Shown: piece after piece, positions 1-10,925 of the stretch
Layout of the letters: each line of letters starts with the position of its first letter
Numbering within the stretch: position 1 is the first letter of the stretch
Assembly (NCBI RefSeq): GCF_033958435.1
Contig: NC_134138.1
Coordinates: 189,631,298 to 189,695,297 of the forward strand
Reading direction: 5' to 3'
Length of the DNA stretch: 64,000 nucleotides
Origin: Carettochelys insculpta
Taxonomy: Eukaryota; Chordata; Testudines; Carettochelyidae
Program-made: the position numbers and the translations under genes
Notes under the pieces: model-generated
Told to the model about the DNA's origin: nothing
The model's input: the letters and a program-made list of their open reading frames with translations, nothing else
Databases searched by the model: none

Positions 1-994
1 GCTCATCTAATTGGGCCAAAATCATCCTTGATCTAAATCCAGTAATACCAGTGCTTATTAATGATACCCACAAATCAACATGCATATGAGAAATTGCCAC
101 TGGAATCTGAGTCATTGTTGCAGGATTTTGTTGAAAGCCTGAGATGTAATCAGCTATTTTAAAAAAATTGATTAAAAAATATTGTGAGTCAGTCTTGGAC
201 ATCAGTCACAAGTCAGACTGTGTCCCAAGTGTTCTCTTTGCACCTGACTTTACATTCAAACAGTTAAGTTTTATTTCACACTTAAGTTATCCTGTACATT
301 TTTGATACTAAGAACAGTTGATATTCTATAATTTTCTGCCTCTAAAATATTCAAACTCATCATAATGGAAACATACATTAAAAATGGAGCAACACATTTT
401 GAGGCAAATATTCATGAGAAGCTTTCTATGTGACTTGATACTTTATTAATTGAACAGATGTGCAAAATTCCACCAGCAGAGGTCATTTTGACCCAAGAAT
501 GAGTTAAGTGGTTCTTGAAACGGCCTGCTTTTGTCAAAGAAAACATCTTGAAACACTGTTTGAATCATCTGATTACTCCATAATAAAGCTAGTATTTCTC
601 TGGGATGGATGAAGAAGAATGCTAAAAAGGGTACTACACACCACTCATCTGGTCAAACAAATTCAATATGTGCCATGAAGTATCAACAGCATTCCATTGT
701 TTATCTTGTTTTTGTGCATAAGGCCTAGTGTAGCTGTTAAGCAACTGGGGCAGTTTGAATGTTTGTGCTGAGAAGTTGCATTTCTCAGAAACACACATGT
801 CCATACAACAGTAAAACAACTTATAACTCTTAGTACAAATGCAGCAGTTAAATGGGAGCCATGTGTGTCTCCTCCTTCCCTGGACATCTCCAGCACCATT
901 TTCTGTGAATCCCTTCACAGAGGGCCAAATCCTGGCCTCAGTTACTTCACCTAAGCTGTGTGGGTGTCACTGACGGCAGCATTTGGCACATCTA
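1..994. other. AT-rich background, nothing recognised
   Basis: I see no convincing coding frame, repeat end or RNA structure here. The reading frames present are short, have ordinary composition and resemble no family I know. It is probably host intergenic or intronic DNA. Confidence 0.5.
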
Positions 995-1372
995 GGCTGT
1001 GGCCATACTAGCCCCTCCATTCAGAAGGGCTATGGTAATGTGGCACTTCAGAATACACTAATGAGGCATTCCAGGAATATGCAGCATGTCACTAGCATAA
1101 TGGTGGCTGCGCATGCTTCGAAACTGCCAGTTTGGAAATGCACGCCGCCCGTGTAGCTGGGGGCCTTTCGAAATGACGCCCCTGATTGCGAAAGCTCCTT
1201 ATGTCCAAAACCAGATGGCAGCATGCATTTCGAAACGGGTAGTTTCGAAGTGCATGTGGATGCCATTATGCTAATAAGGTGCTGCATATTCATGACAGCA
1301 ATTTATTAGCATATTCTGAAGTGCCACATTACCATAGTGCCTCTGAAAGGAGGGGCTAGTGTGGCCACAGCC
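995..1372. mobile_element. Palindromic non-autonomous DNA element (378 bp)
   Basis: The left end reads GGCTGTGGCCATACTAGCCC and the right end, reverse-complemented, reads GGCTGTGGCCACACTAGCCC. The two halves are inverted copies along most of the length, including the GCATGCTTCGAA region and the TAATGAGG/CTAATAAG region. The unit has no coding capacity. The 3 bp flanks are CTA and ATA, so the target duplication is imperfect or decayed. The terminal motif matches the Harbinger-like elements elsewhere in the window, so a Harbinger-type origin is inferred. Confidence 0.75.
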
Positions 1373-1749
1373 ATACTGTATGCCTGCAGCCGATGGCCAT
1401 CAGTATCCTTTCTCAGAACCATATTCCATTCTTCCCAGGATGCCTCTGTGCAACTGGTAGATGTACTTAGATTTATGGGTGTTTTTTCTTTAACTATTAG
1501 CTTTAGAAAAAGTGAGAATGAATATTTAAAAGGGAATCAGAGATGGAAAATCAAGCAGAGACTATAAGGTGCAGTTACTGGATGAAGCTGGGGACATATA
1601 AAATAAAATAGAGAAAAAGGATAAAAAAAGATAAAATAGAGAAAAAGCTATAGAGCCTAATTATATTGCACAAGCTCACTTGTTCCATATGAGTATCAAA
1701 ACTACTTGGCTAAGCAGAAGCTTTGATAATAAGGGAGATGGGTAGGGAT
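1373..1749. other. AT-rich spacer, nothing recognised
   Basis: No recognisable gene or repeat end. It includes an A-rich patch near 1600-1640 with repeated GATAAAATAGAGAAAAAG units, which is a short local duplication. Confidence 0.45.
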
Positions 1750-1940
1750 CAGTGTTCCCTGTAAGCTGAGAGCTTGGGTGGTCATCCATGAGAGATTCAG
1801 GTGTGGTCCAGCTGATTAGCAGAGCACCCCCAGCTGGTAACATGTATTTCTTCTGGTGGTGCACATGTGCACAAGCCTTGGTGCAGCACATAACAAAGTT
1901 CATTCCACACATGGGTTGAAAAAATTAGAGGGCATATTAG
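1750..1940. mobile_element. Short hAT-like element
   Basis: It starts with CAGTGTTCCCT and ends in GAAAAAATTAGAGGGCAT. This resembles a very common reptile non-autonomous family whose inverted ends read CAGTGTTCCCTCTAATTTTT. The right end is decayed and no clean 8 bp duplication is visible. The internal CACATGTGCAC palindrome fits the family as I remember it. The family name is not assigned. Confidence 0.55.
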
Positions 1941-2061
1941 TTGGGATTGATTCTGATATAATTGCTTGGGAACATACAGATGCAGTTAGGATCACAGTGA
2001 GTTGTGATTATTCAGGATGTTGTGTGTAAAAATACAATGTGCCATGATGATGCTTGGAACA

Positions 2062-4845
2062 GAATAGAATCATAGAACACTAGGACTGGAAGGGACCTCG
2101 AGAGGCCATCGAGTCCAGCCCCCTGCCCCAATGGCAGGACCAAGTACTGTCTAAACCATCCCTGATAGACATCTATCTAACCTGTTTTTAAATATCTCCA
2201 GCAATGGAGATTCCACAACCTCTCTAGGCAATTTGTTCCACTGTTTGACCACCCTGACAGTTGGGAACCTTTTCCTAATGTCTAACCTAAACCTCCTTTG
2301 CTGCAGTTGAAGTCCATTGCCTCTTGTTCTATCCTCAGAGGCCAAAAAGAACAAGTTTTCTCCCTCCTCCTTATGACACCCTTTTAGATACCTGAAAACT
2401 GCTATCATGTCGCCCCTCAATCTTCTCTTTTCCAAACTAAAGAAGCCCAATTCTTTCAACCTTTCTTCAAAGGTCACATTCTCTAGACCTTTAATCATTT
2501 TTGTCGCTCTTTTCTGGACCCTCTCTAATTTCTCCACATCTTTCTTGAACCGCAGTCCCCAGAACTGGACACAATACTCCAGCTGAGGCCTAACCAGCGC
2601 AGAGTAGAGCAGGAGAATGACTTCTCATGTCTTGTTCACAACACACCCGTTAATGCATCCTAGAATCATGTTTGCTTTTTTTGCAACAGCATCACACTGT
2701 TGACTCATATTTAGCTTGTGGTCCACTATACCCCTAGATCCCTTTCTGCTGTAATCATTCCTAGACAGTCTCTCCCCATTCTGTATGTGTGAAACTGATT
2801 GTTCCTTCCCAAGTGGAGCACTTTGCATTTGTCCTTATTAAACTTCATCCTGTTTACCTCAGACCATTTCTCCAATATATCCAGATCATTTTGAATTATG
2901 ACCCTATCCTCAAAAGCAGTTGCAACCCCTCCCAACTTGGTATCACCTGCAAATTTAACAAGCATACTTTCTATGCCAATATCTAAATCGTTGATGAAGA
3001 TATTGAACAGAACCGGTCCTAACACAGACCCCTGCAGAGCCCCACTTGTTATACTTTTCCAGCAGGATTGAGAACCATTAAGAACTACTCTCTGGGTATG
3101 GTTATCCAGCCAGTCATGCACCCACCTTATAGTAGCCTCATCTAAATTGTATTTGCCTAGTTTTTGTTAAGAATATCATGTGAGACCATAGCAAATGCTT
3201 TACTAAAGTCTAGGTATACCACATCTACTGCTTCTCCCCTACCCACTAAGGCTTGTTATCCTATCAAATAAAGCTATCAGATTAGTTTGACATGATTTGG
3301 TCTTTACAAATCCATGCTGGCTGTTCCCTATCACCTTACTACCTTCCAAATGCTTGCAGATGATTCCTTTAATTACCTGCTTCATTATCTTTCCTGGCAC
3401 TGAAGTTAAGCTGACTGGCCTGTCATCCCCTGGGTTATTCTTATTCCCCTTTTTATAGATGGGCACTATATTTGCCCTTTTCCAGTCTTCTGGAATCTCT
3501 CCTGTCTCCCATGATTTTCCACAGATGATAGATAAAGGCTCAGATATCTCCTCTATCAGCTTCTTGAGTATTCTAGGATGCATTTCATCAGGCCCTGGTG
3601 ACTTGCAGTCATCTAATTTTTCTAAGTGATTTGTAACTTGTTTTTTTTTTTTTATTTCAACTGCTAACCCTACCCCTTTCCCACTAGCATTCACTATGTT
3701 GGGCATTCCTTCATCAGACTTCTCAGTGAAGACCGAAACAAAGAAGTCATTAAGCATCTCTGCCATTTCCAAGTTCCCTCTTACTGTTTCTCCCTCCTCA
3801 TTGAGCAATGGCCCTACCCTGTCCCGGGTCTTCCTTGTTTCTAATACATTTATAAAAAGTGTTCTTGTTTCCCTTTATGCCTGTAGCTAGTTTGAGCTCA
3901 TTTTGTGCCTTAGCCTTTCTAATCTTGCTCCTGCATTCTTGTGTTGTTTGCCTATATTCATCCTTTGTAATTTGTCCTTGTTTCCATTTTTATATGATTC
4001 CTTTTTTATTTTGAGATCATGCAAGATCTCCTGGTTAAGCCAAGGTGGTCATTTGCCATAATTTCTATCTTTCCTACGCAGCGGGATAGCTTGCTTTTGG
4101 GCCCTTACTACTGTCCCTTTGAAAAACTGCCAACTCTCCTCAGCTGTTCTTCCCCTCAGTTTTGCTGTCCATGGCACCTTACCTACCAGCTCTGTGAGTT
4201 TACCAAAATCTGCCCTCCTGAAATCCATTATCTCTATTTTGCTGTTTTCCCTTCTTCCGTTCCTTAGAATTGTGAACTCTGTGATTTCATGATCACTTTC
4301 ACCCAAGCTGCCTTCCACTTTCAAGTTCTCCATCAATTCCTCCCTATTTGTTAAAATCAAATCTAGAACAGCTTTCCCCCGGTAGCTTTTTCAAACTTTT
4401 GGAATAAAAAATTGTCTCCAATGCAATCCAATAACTTACTAGATAGTCTGTGCCCTACTGTATTAGTTTCCCAACATATATCTGGGTAGTTGAAGTCCCT
4501 CATCACCACCAAATCCGGGGCCTTGCATGGCTTTGTTAGTTGTTTAAAAAAAGCCTCATCCACCTCTTCCACCTGGGTAAGCGGCCTGCAGTAGACTCCT
4601 AGCAGGACATCACCCTTGTTTTTTACCCCTCTTAGTCGAACCCAGAGACTCTCAACACCTCCATCTCCTACGTCCGTCTCCACCTCAGTCCAAGTGTGTA
4701 CATTTTTAATATGTAAGGCAACACCTCCCCCCTTTCTTCCCTGTCTGTCCTTCCTAAGCAGGCTGTACCCTTCAATACCAAGCTTATAGAGGTCTGCTTT
4801 CCCCTCCCTTATTGCACATGCCTTCACAGCTTTGCACTACTTAAC
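2062..4845 (-). mobile_element. CR1 LINE, 5'-truncated
   Basis: The minus strand reads endonuclease, reverse transcriptase and 3' tail from 4845 down to 2062. The 3' end is the typical CR1 GTTCTATGATTCTATTC type. Frames at 4363-4827 carry part of the endonuclease ([10 protein letters not shown]), 3239-3808 the first half of the reverse transcriptase ([34 protein letters not shown]), 2726-3121 the core (QGSVLGPVLFNIFINDLD) and 2151-2537 the C-terminal part. The catalytic FADD box reads FAGD (Asp to Gly, codon at 2945-2947), and several frameshifts separate the frames. The copy is dead and truncated inside the endonuclease. Confidence 0.93.
2151..4827 (-). pseudogene. CR1 ORF2 polyprotein remnant (endonuclease and reverse transcriptase)
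   Basis: This is the protein-coding remnant of the CR1 element. In the family, ORF2 joins an APE-like endonuclease, which nicks target DNA, to a reverse transcriptase that copies the LINE RNA at the nick. Here the endonuclease lacks its first part. The reverse transcriptase keeps the fingers and palm motifs ([41 protein letters not shown]) but has a mutated active site (FAGD) and is split over at least four frames. The 3' part keeps the ending [16 protein letters not shown] followed by [20 protein letters not shown]. No intact start or full frame is present. Confidence 0.9.
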
Positions 4846-6258
4846 CAAACATATCTTTATCGTCTGTATTATTATTTCTATTGTGGTAGTGCTCAGGAGT
4901 CCCACTCCTGGACCAGGAGTCCACTGTTTTAGGCACTGTACGAACACTGAATAGAAAGTCCTGCCCCACTCAATAGTCAACATTCAATTCAATCAGGATT
5001 AGAGCCCAGTATTGTACAAATGTAACAGATGTAGGCTATTACATGTATAAATTACATCCTATATGTATGGTAAATATTTCACAATGATTAAAATCCAATG
5101 ACACATTTCAGTGACATCAGAGTTCCACTCTGTCATGTGTTAGTGGAGTATGAAGGACTTAGAGTGACTGATTTGGTTGTTTTATAACTTAAAAGCTCCC
5201 TTTCTATGTTTCTGTAAGTTTCCTGGGGGGAGGTGGGAGGGAAAGACTATCTTGGGGTGAAATGTAGCATATGAAGTTTCAGAGGGATGGATTTGGGCTC
5301 GTAGAAAAATCTGTCTCAGAAAATGATTCCAGTTTCATGTTTAGCTTAGGAGCAGCTAGTGCTATTTCACAATCTGTCAGTGAACAGCCACATATTTTTG
5401 TTTGCTTCATATTAGACCGATCCAAATCTGATTGAAATCCCTAGAAAGACTAAAGATAGAAAGCTGTTGTTCTTAATTCTTAAAATCATGGTGGGCACTT
5501 TATAGCAAATGTTTGGAAGTATAAAGAAGTGAATTATGCCTTCTAAGTTTTAAAGCTCTTACTGCTTTCAAATTACTATGTGAGAATTAATGCATAGTAA
5601 AGCAATACGGTCCCTATTTCTCCTCATTTGAGACCAAGGACCGAAAAGGGAATTGAAGGAGATTAATTACATGGCCTGCTAAACAATGCAAAGACATATT
5701 TTTCTACTCCTACTTCTCATAATTTTTAGTTCATCTACTTTGAAGATTTTTTTTAGGATTGCCAGCTGTCCCAGTTGCACTGGGACAATCTTGGTTTTTG
5801 AAGGTACATCCCATCTGCTCTTGAAAATATTTCATTCACTGCTTTCTTGTTGACTGTGTGCTTTTAGAGCAACCAGCCAGCAAAGGAGTGTGGGAGAGAG
5901 GCTGATAAATTAATATCAAACTATAAAAAGCTACCCACATTTCCCTGAAGCCGATAATTAATTCTGCAGGGAGACCTTGTCACACAAAGTAAATGGTCAG
6001 CTTGGTATAGGAGTAATTATACCCACAATTTCTAGTTCTGTTCAGTGATACCTATTATGTGTGCACATTTCCAAAAGGGGACGATAACTTTGGTCTTACA
6101 ATATTGCCTGGATACCAATCTGTGCATGTAATATCTTCGTGTACCTAAGCAAATTACTGTTTGATGACCTTATGAGGATATACACTTGCTTGCACAAAGT
6201 CCAGTTTGGCACACCTAATTTTGCAAGCATAAATTTAGAAGACACTGTCAAACAGTAG
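4846..6258. other. AT-rich stretch with one dispersed-repeat trace
   Basis: From about 4866 to 4985 the text (TAGTGCTCAGGAGTCCC ... CACTGTACGAACACTGAATA ... CCTGCCCCACTC) resembles a repeat seen in many bird and reptile introns with a CTAGGCACTGTACAAACAC core. I cannot name its family. At 5775-5800 there is a short palindrome (GTCCCAG..CTGGGAC). Nothing else is recognised. Confidence 0.4.
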
Positions 6259-6714
6259 GGCTGCGGCCACACTTAGCCAAAATTTTGAAATGGCCATGCA
6301 AGTCGCCATTTCAAAGATTACAAATGAGGCACTGAACTGAATATTCAGTGCTTCATTAGCATTAGGACATTTCCGGCCATGGCGCTTCAAAAGCACTGCT
6401 TTCAATCGCTCACAGCTCGGTGCAGCTACACGGGGGTCCTTTTCGAAAGGACCCCACACCTTTCAAAATCCACTTATTCCCCTCTGCTGAGAGGAATAAG
6501 GGGACTTTGAAAGGTGCAGGGTCCTTTCGAAAAGGACCCCTGTGTAGCCGCGCCAAGCCACGAGTGGTCGAAAGTGGCACTTTCAAAGCACCACGGCCGG
6601 AAACATCCTAATGCTAATGAGGTGATGAATATTCAATTCAGTGCCTTATTAGTAATCTTCGAAATGGCTACTTGCATGGCCATTTTGAAGTTTTGGCCAA
6701 GTGTGGCCACAGCC
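6259..6714. mobile_element. Palindromic non-autonomous DNA element (456 bp)
   Basis: The ends read GGCTGCGGCCACACTTAGCC and, reverse-complemented from the right, GGCTGTGGCCACACTTGGCC. The arms pair over almost the whole unit: GGTCCTTTTCGAAAGGACC motifs lie on both sides of a short centre near 6470-6500 (CCTTATTCC-type palindrome). Flanking triplets are TAG and TAA. It is coding-free and could fold as a hairpin of nearly 200 bp per arm. It is close kin of the elements at 995 and 8695 and probably Harbinger-type. Confidence 0.8.
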
Positions 6715-7050
6715 TAAGTGTAAGAATTGTTTCACCTTTGTCACATGCACAGAGTGGACAAGATCCTTCATTAGAAACACTTTGCTGAGCCACTGGCAAA
6801 ATTTGGTCCAAAAACCTATGTAATTAACTCCATGCAAGGCAGATCCTCTGATAAAGGGAGGAAAGTGGAGGCTGGGATGATGCTCCTAGACTGCAGTTTC
6901 AGCTACTTCACATCAGGGTTGCTAATTCTTGTAATATCGCAATGAGTCTTGTGATATTTGATATTTTTCTTAAAGTCAGACATGTGACTGTGAGAAAGGA
7001 AGTTTTTATTTTAGAAAGAGAGTAGTCCTCATTCTTACTGGTGGAACACC
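6715..7050. other. Spacer, nothing recognised
   Basis: Ordinary AT-rich DNA without a coding frame or clear repeat end. Confidence 0.4.
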
Positions 7051-7213
7051 AACAGACCCAGGTCACCACCACCATGGAGTGAACCTGTGAGCATAGGGGC
7101 TAAAGGCCTGTGTTCTTCCATGTGAGCTAAAAGCCAGCTGGCTCTCACCTGAGAGATATACAGCAGAGGCGTCACTCACCCTAGTATGAGGTCTCAGTGC
7201 CTCTGGGTACTAC
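7051..7213 (-). repeat. Short dispersed repeat with tRNA-like promoter boxes, copy 1
   Basis: On the minus strand a box-A-like TAGCTCACATGGA is followed about 40 bp later by a box-B-like AGGTTCACTCC. Between them lies CAGGCCTTTAGCCCC, where an anticodon arm would be. The same about 163 bp unit recurs at 9148-9310 in the same orientation, including the distal CAGAGGCACTGA part. This fits a tRNA-derived SINE, or a tRNA-related sequence that was dispersed. It is not a functional tRNA because the stems do not close properly. Confidence 0.6.
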
Positions 7214-7347
7214 ACTGAGAAAAGCTAGAAAAACAGATCCCTCAATAATCTCAATCTAGAAAATATATAAAAAGAACCCAATGTTGTTATTTCCAACAAA
7301 AAAAAGGGAAGAAGGATTGTTTCTAAGATGGGGTTTACTTTCAAAAG

Positions 7348-7507
7348 AGCAGTGTCTACACTGGTTTTCTTCTTTTGAAAGAAGCTATTTTGAAATAAGA
7401 ACATGCAAATTAAATGCCAGATATGCAAATCTGCACCTCATTTGCATTTTTATTTCCCTCATTTGCATGCCTCTTTCAAAAGAGGCATGCAAATGTAGAC
7501 ACAGCCC
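7348..7507. mobile_element. Small inverted-repeat element (about 160 bp)
   Basis: The left end GCAGTGTCTACACTGG and the right end (reverse complement GGGCTGTGTCTACATTTG) resemble the GGCTGTGTCTACAC ends of other elements in the window. Both arms carry CTTTTGAAAG plus ATTTGCATG-type palindromes. No target duplication is evident, so the limits are approximate. Confidence 0.55.
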
Positions 7508-7753
7508 ATAGATCAAGGCTTCCTACAACAGCTAAGATCTATATTTCTTTCTTTAGCACAAAAGAATACCTCCCCCACACATGTTGGGAAATCACCTCTA
7601 AAAGCTAGTCAGTCTTTTTGATCACGTACATTTTCAAAGAATAGGTCACTGTGTATATCCCTTTGACCTCTAAGCTCCCATACTCAGCAAAACAACTATG
7701 TGCTATCAGGTTGGAACCTTGAAGGAGGCCATTGTCTAGTAATTGCCCTCTAA
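7508..7753. other. Spacer, nothing recognised
   Basis: Short AT-rich spacer between two small elements. Its last three bases (TAA) are the left copy of the next element's target duplication. Confidence 0.4.
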
Positions 7754-8394
7754 GGCTACATCCACACTATGAGATAAATTCAAATTTAAGGCAAATATGT
7801 CAATTGTATCAAATGACTGTCTTCACTGTAAATACCATTAGCTCGATTTAGGAAGTACTAATATCAATAGCATAATATCACCAGAACCTGGTGGGTGTAG
7901 CATCAAGTTCTAATTTAATGAAGGCTAGTGTGGAAGTTCGAATGAAGGTTAGTGTGGAAGCACCATGTCTTTGAATCAAATTCATTAGCTTCCAGAGGCT
8001 GACTGGTGCTGCTGCACCTGTCTCCCAGCTGCCTGACACTGGTGGCAGCTGGGAAACTGACCACCGCAGCAGCAGTGGTCAGTTTCCTGGCTCCCCCAAG
8101 CTGCGGAGACCCAGGAACCAGGCAGCAAGGTGACCATTGCCTGTGGTGGAGGTGCAGCAAGGCCCAGGGGAGGGCACAGAATGCAGGGCTGAGGCAACTA
8201 TGGGAGAGGATCCCAGAATGCACTGCTGCAACAGTCGATGTTTGGCCACTCCAGTGTGGCAGCACTAACCTAACTTTGTGCGAAGAGAGGATACTCAAAA
8301 TCGAGTTTATAAAACCCAGCATTATAATATCAAATATTAAAGTTTTTAATAAAATGTAATGTATCCGGTAGAGTAGATGTAGTCTAAGGTTTGT
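7754..8394. mobile_element. Harbinger-like non-autonomous element (641 bp), TAA duplication
   Basis: The left end is GGCTACATCCACACT and the right end, reverse-complemented, is GACTACATCTACTCT. The flanks are TAA at 7751-7753 and TAA at 8395-8397, the classic 3 bp Harbinger target. The middle (about 7990-8230) is GC-richer and has an inverted pair around GGGAAACTGACCACCGCAGC and GTCAGTTTCCTGGCTCCCCC. There is no transposase. Reading frames inside are by-products of the inverted structure. Confidence 0.75.
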
Positions 8395-8544
8395 TGGGAG
8401 ACTGCTTATGTACAGTCATTGCATTGCTTTTTTGATTTATTCTCTCCCCTCCAACAGCTAGAGCTGTACATTCGTACAGGAGAGTGTAATGACTCAGTAT
8501 GAACAGACAGTCACTCTCCTTCTCCGATGAGGTCAGAGGCATTA

Positions 8545-9045
8545 CAGTAGAAACCCGATTATTTGACCTAAATGGGACCGAAGGATGGTCAGATAACGAA
8601 AATGTCAGATAATACGGAACATTAATGAAAAAAAACAGGTACAAATAGCTACAAACTCAGTTTATTACTAATGCCAGTGAAAACACAATACAAGGGACGT
8701 GTCTACACCTCACAAAAAACTTCAAAATGTCCATGCTATTGGCCAAATTGAAGAATACTAATGAGGCACTGAACTGCATATTCAGCACCTCATTAGCATG
8801 TCGCCGGCCACAGCACTTCAAATAACGGGATCCTAGGAATAAGGGGATTTCAGTGTTGGAAGGGTCCTTTCAAAAAGGACCCCCTTGTCGGTGAGCCGTG
8901 GGTGAGAGAAACACGGCACTTTTGAAGTGCCGCGGCTGGCGGCATGCTAACGAGGTGCTGAATATTCATTTCAGCACCTCATTAGTATTCTTTGATTTGG
9001 CCATTATCATGTTGGATAATCAAAGGGATAATCGGGGTTCTCCTG
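8545..9045. mobile_element. Tigger-type short element with TA target duplication, interrupted
   Basis: The left end CAGTAGAAACCCGATTAT and the right end (reverse complement CAGGAGAACCCCGATTAT) are inverted repeats typical of pogo/Tigger non-autonomous elements. TA lies on both sides (8543-8544 and 9046-9047), the Tc1/mariner target. Inner text such as GGTCAGATAACGAAAATGTC matches the usual Tigger subterminal style. The centre is occupied by a different palindromic element from 8695 to about 9010, so the Tigger copy is the older of the two. Confidence 0.8.
8695..9010. mobile_element. Palindromic element nested in the Tigger copy
   Basis: It starts GGACGTGTCTACACC and contains the same inverted arms as the 6259 element: TAATGAGGCACTGAACTG..CAGCACCTCATTAG, GGTCCTTTCAAAAAGGACC, and the mirror TAACGAGGTGCTGAATATTC. 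The right terminus is missing or decayed: the arm runs into ATTATCATG and then Tigger sequence. It therefore looks like a partial copy, and no target duplication can be assigned. Confidence 0.65.
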
Positions 9046-9147
9046 TATTCACAAAATTATTATAACTCAGAATTCTGAGACTATGACATCAGCTACATGT
9101 ATCATTAGAATATGGGGCACAAATCTGACCTCAGAATTCGTAACATT

Positions 9148-9310
9148 AACAGACCTGGGTCACCAGAACCAGGGATCAAACCTACCCTCACAGGAGCTAA
9201 AGGCCTGTGTTCTACCACATGAACTAAAAGCCAGCTAGCTCTCAGCCGAGGCTGTAGAGCTGAGGCTCCACTCACCTTAGTATGAGGTGTCAGTGCCTCT
9301 GGGTACTACA
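9148..9310 (-). repeat. Short dispersed repeat with tRNA-like promoter boxes, copy 2
   Basis: This is the better preserved copy of the unit at 7051. On the minus strand box A is TAGTTCATGTGGTAG and box B is GGTTTGATCCC, at tRNA-like spacing. CACAGG and CCTGTG flank a loop with CCTTTAGCT. Beyond box B both copies continue as GGTGACC(C/T)(A/G)GGTCTGTT. The part upstream of box A (CAGAGGCACTGA...) is also shared, so the repeated unit is larger than a bare tRNA. Most likely a tRNA-derived SINE. Confidence 0.6.
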
Positions 9311-9569
9311 TATAGAAAGACATCTTAGGTGAGGAGAGATAGATGCAAGTCATTCATGTTCACTTGGAGTATGCGTACAATTCTGAAAAGCATCCTGAAA
9401 TCTGTGAGCTGAGCTAAGCTTATACAAACGTGTGTGCTGTAGAAACTGAGTCATAAATCACTATACCTGCAAGGTAAACTACTAAATTTGCATTACATAG
9501 CGATTACATATAAAACTTAGAAGACAGCTAAGGTGCTATGTCAGGTATTTCTAAGACCCCCCACTACCA
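9311..9569. other. Spacer, nothing recognised
   Basis: AT-rich sequence without features. Confidence 0.4.
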
Positions 9570-9790
9570 CAGTGTTTGAGCACCTTTTGATCTTTAGCAC
9601 ACTTCCCCTCACAACAGCTCTCTCAGGCCAGGAAGTACTGCTCTTCCTTATTGCAGACAGGCAGCTGAATCAACAAAGGAACTAAAATGACTTGTCCACA
9701 GTCCAACCGGAAGTCCATGCTGGAGCAAAGAACTGAAGCCTGGTTTCTCAAGCTGTAAGTTACTGCCGAAAGCACTGGTTCATACTTCCT
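9570..9790 (-). repeat. MIR-like old SINE fragment
   Basis: The plus-strand text CTAAAATGACTTGTCCACAGTCC followed by GGAGCAAAGAACTGAAGCCTGG matches, with many changes, the reverse of the MIR core (conserved words AAGTGACTTGCCCAAGGTCA and GGATTCGAACCCAGG). This indicates an ancient core-SINE relic on the minus strand. The limits are approximate. Confidence 0.5.
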
Positions 9791-10680
9791 CCTCCTATGA
9801 ACAGTAGACAGTCTATCCAAAGAAACAAGATGTAAAAGGTCAAATACCCAAAATGGGGCCACCTCACTTTGCAAACAACAGTTTTACATAATTTGGGCCT
9901 GAACCTGCAAGGGGTTGCATACCCTCATCTCTCACTGACCTAGAGGTGAGAGTGTGCAGTATGTTACAGAAGCAGCTGTCCTTTAGCATAAATGATCTCT
10001 CTCACTGGTGTGTGCACACACACACACACACACACACACTCACTCACTAGAATTTATATTCACCAAACATCATGCACCTATGTGAAAAAGGTGAGTTAGA
10101 GCACAAGTGAGTTTTACTCAGGTACTCTCCTGTGAAATGGGCAACTCAAGTGAAGGTATGCAAGCATAGGGCATTCTTCTGAATTCAACAAACAATGCTG
10201 GATATACAGTGGAAATATTTTTCCCTAGTGCTGTTGCCCATATTTGAAGCATTGTGCTTTTGTTCACTGGAAAATATAAATATAAAATATATAAAATATA
10301 CATCAGTAAAACAAAGACTAGAAAAAAAACCAAAAAAGTTCTGCTTCAGTTTCTCAGAACTTAATGCCAGAAGGGACTCTTACGAGCAGCAAAGCTGTTT
10401 TCAAAGAAAACAAAATGAAAAGGACTGCAACACAGTCTCAAGAAATGGTGGCACAGAAGTATTTTTTCTCTTCAGTTGTGTTCCTCTATGTCAGCATAAT
10501 TTTTTTGTACCTGGACAGGTTTTCATTTGTATCCTTCATGCCAAGGGGAACACAAGTAAATTAATTACTGTAGACTACAGTGTAGTCCGTAACACCCCAA
10601 AGTACTTGGCATGCTGGATGACATTTAAATCAAGGCAGAGAGAACCTTTGGGAGCTTGAGGGTTGCAAGCCTCTTTGGAT
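9791..10680. other. AT-rich stretch with a (CA)n microsatellite
   Basis: A CA dinucleotide run lies at about 10012-10039. The frame at 10195-10659 (plus) is open for 154 codons, but its composition is not convincing and it resembles no family I know. I treat it as chance. Confidence 0.45.
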
Positions 10681-10925
10681 ATTTTACAGGTAGACAGAAC
10701 TAGTTCTAGGCCTGAGCGACATTTGAAATTTAGGTCAACCTAGGTAGGTGCTCAGGGGAGTGAAAAATCTTCACTCCTGAGCTCTGTACCTGTGCCAACC
10801 TAACTCCCAATATAGCTGCAGCTAGGAAAAAAGCTAATGTCTGCCCAGCTACCATTGTTCAGGGATGCAGTATTTTTACAGAGGTAGAGAAACCTCTTCC
10901 AGCACTGTAAGCTGAGGCCCAGATC
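10681..10925. repeat. Possible short DNA element
   Basis: The text GGTGCTCAGGGGAGTGAAAAATCTTCACTCCTGAGC is a strong hairpin of about 18 bp per arm inside a region that reads like a non-autonomous DNA element common in reptile genomes (words TTTAGGTCAACCTAGG and CCCAGCTACCATTG). Ends are not defined and the family is not assigned. Confidence 0.4.

Noticed and set aside
7051..9310. True tRNA genes on minus
   Set aside because: Box A and box B are present but the acceptor, D and T stems do not pair and the anticodon loop is too long.
10195..10659. Plus frame of 154 codons as a possible gene
   Set aside because: AT-rich, no domain, no similarity I can recall; consistent with chance.
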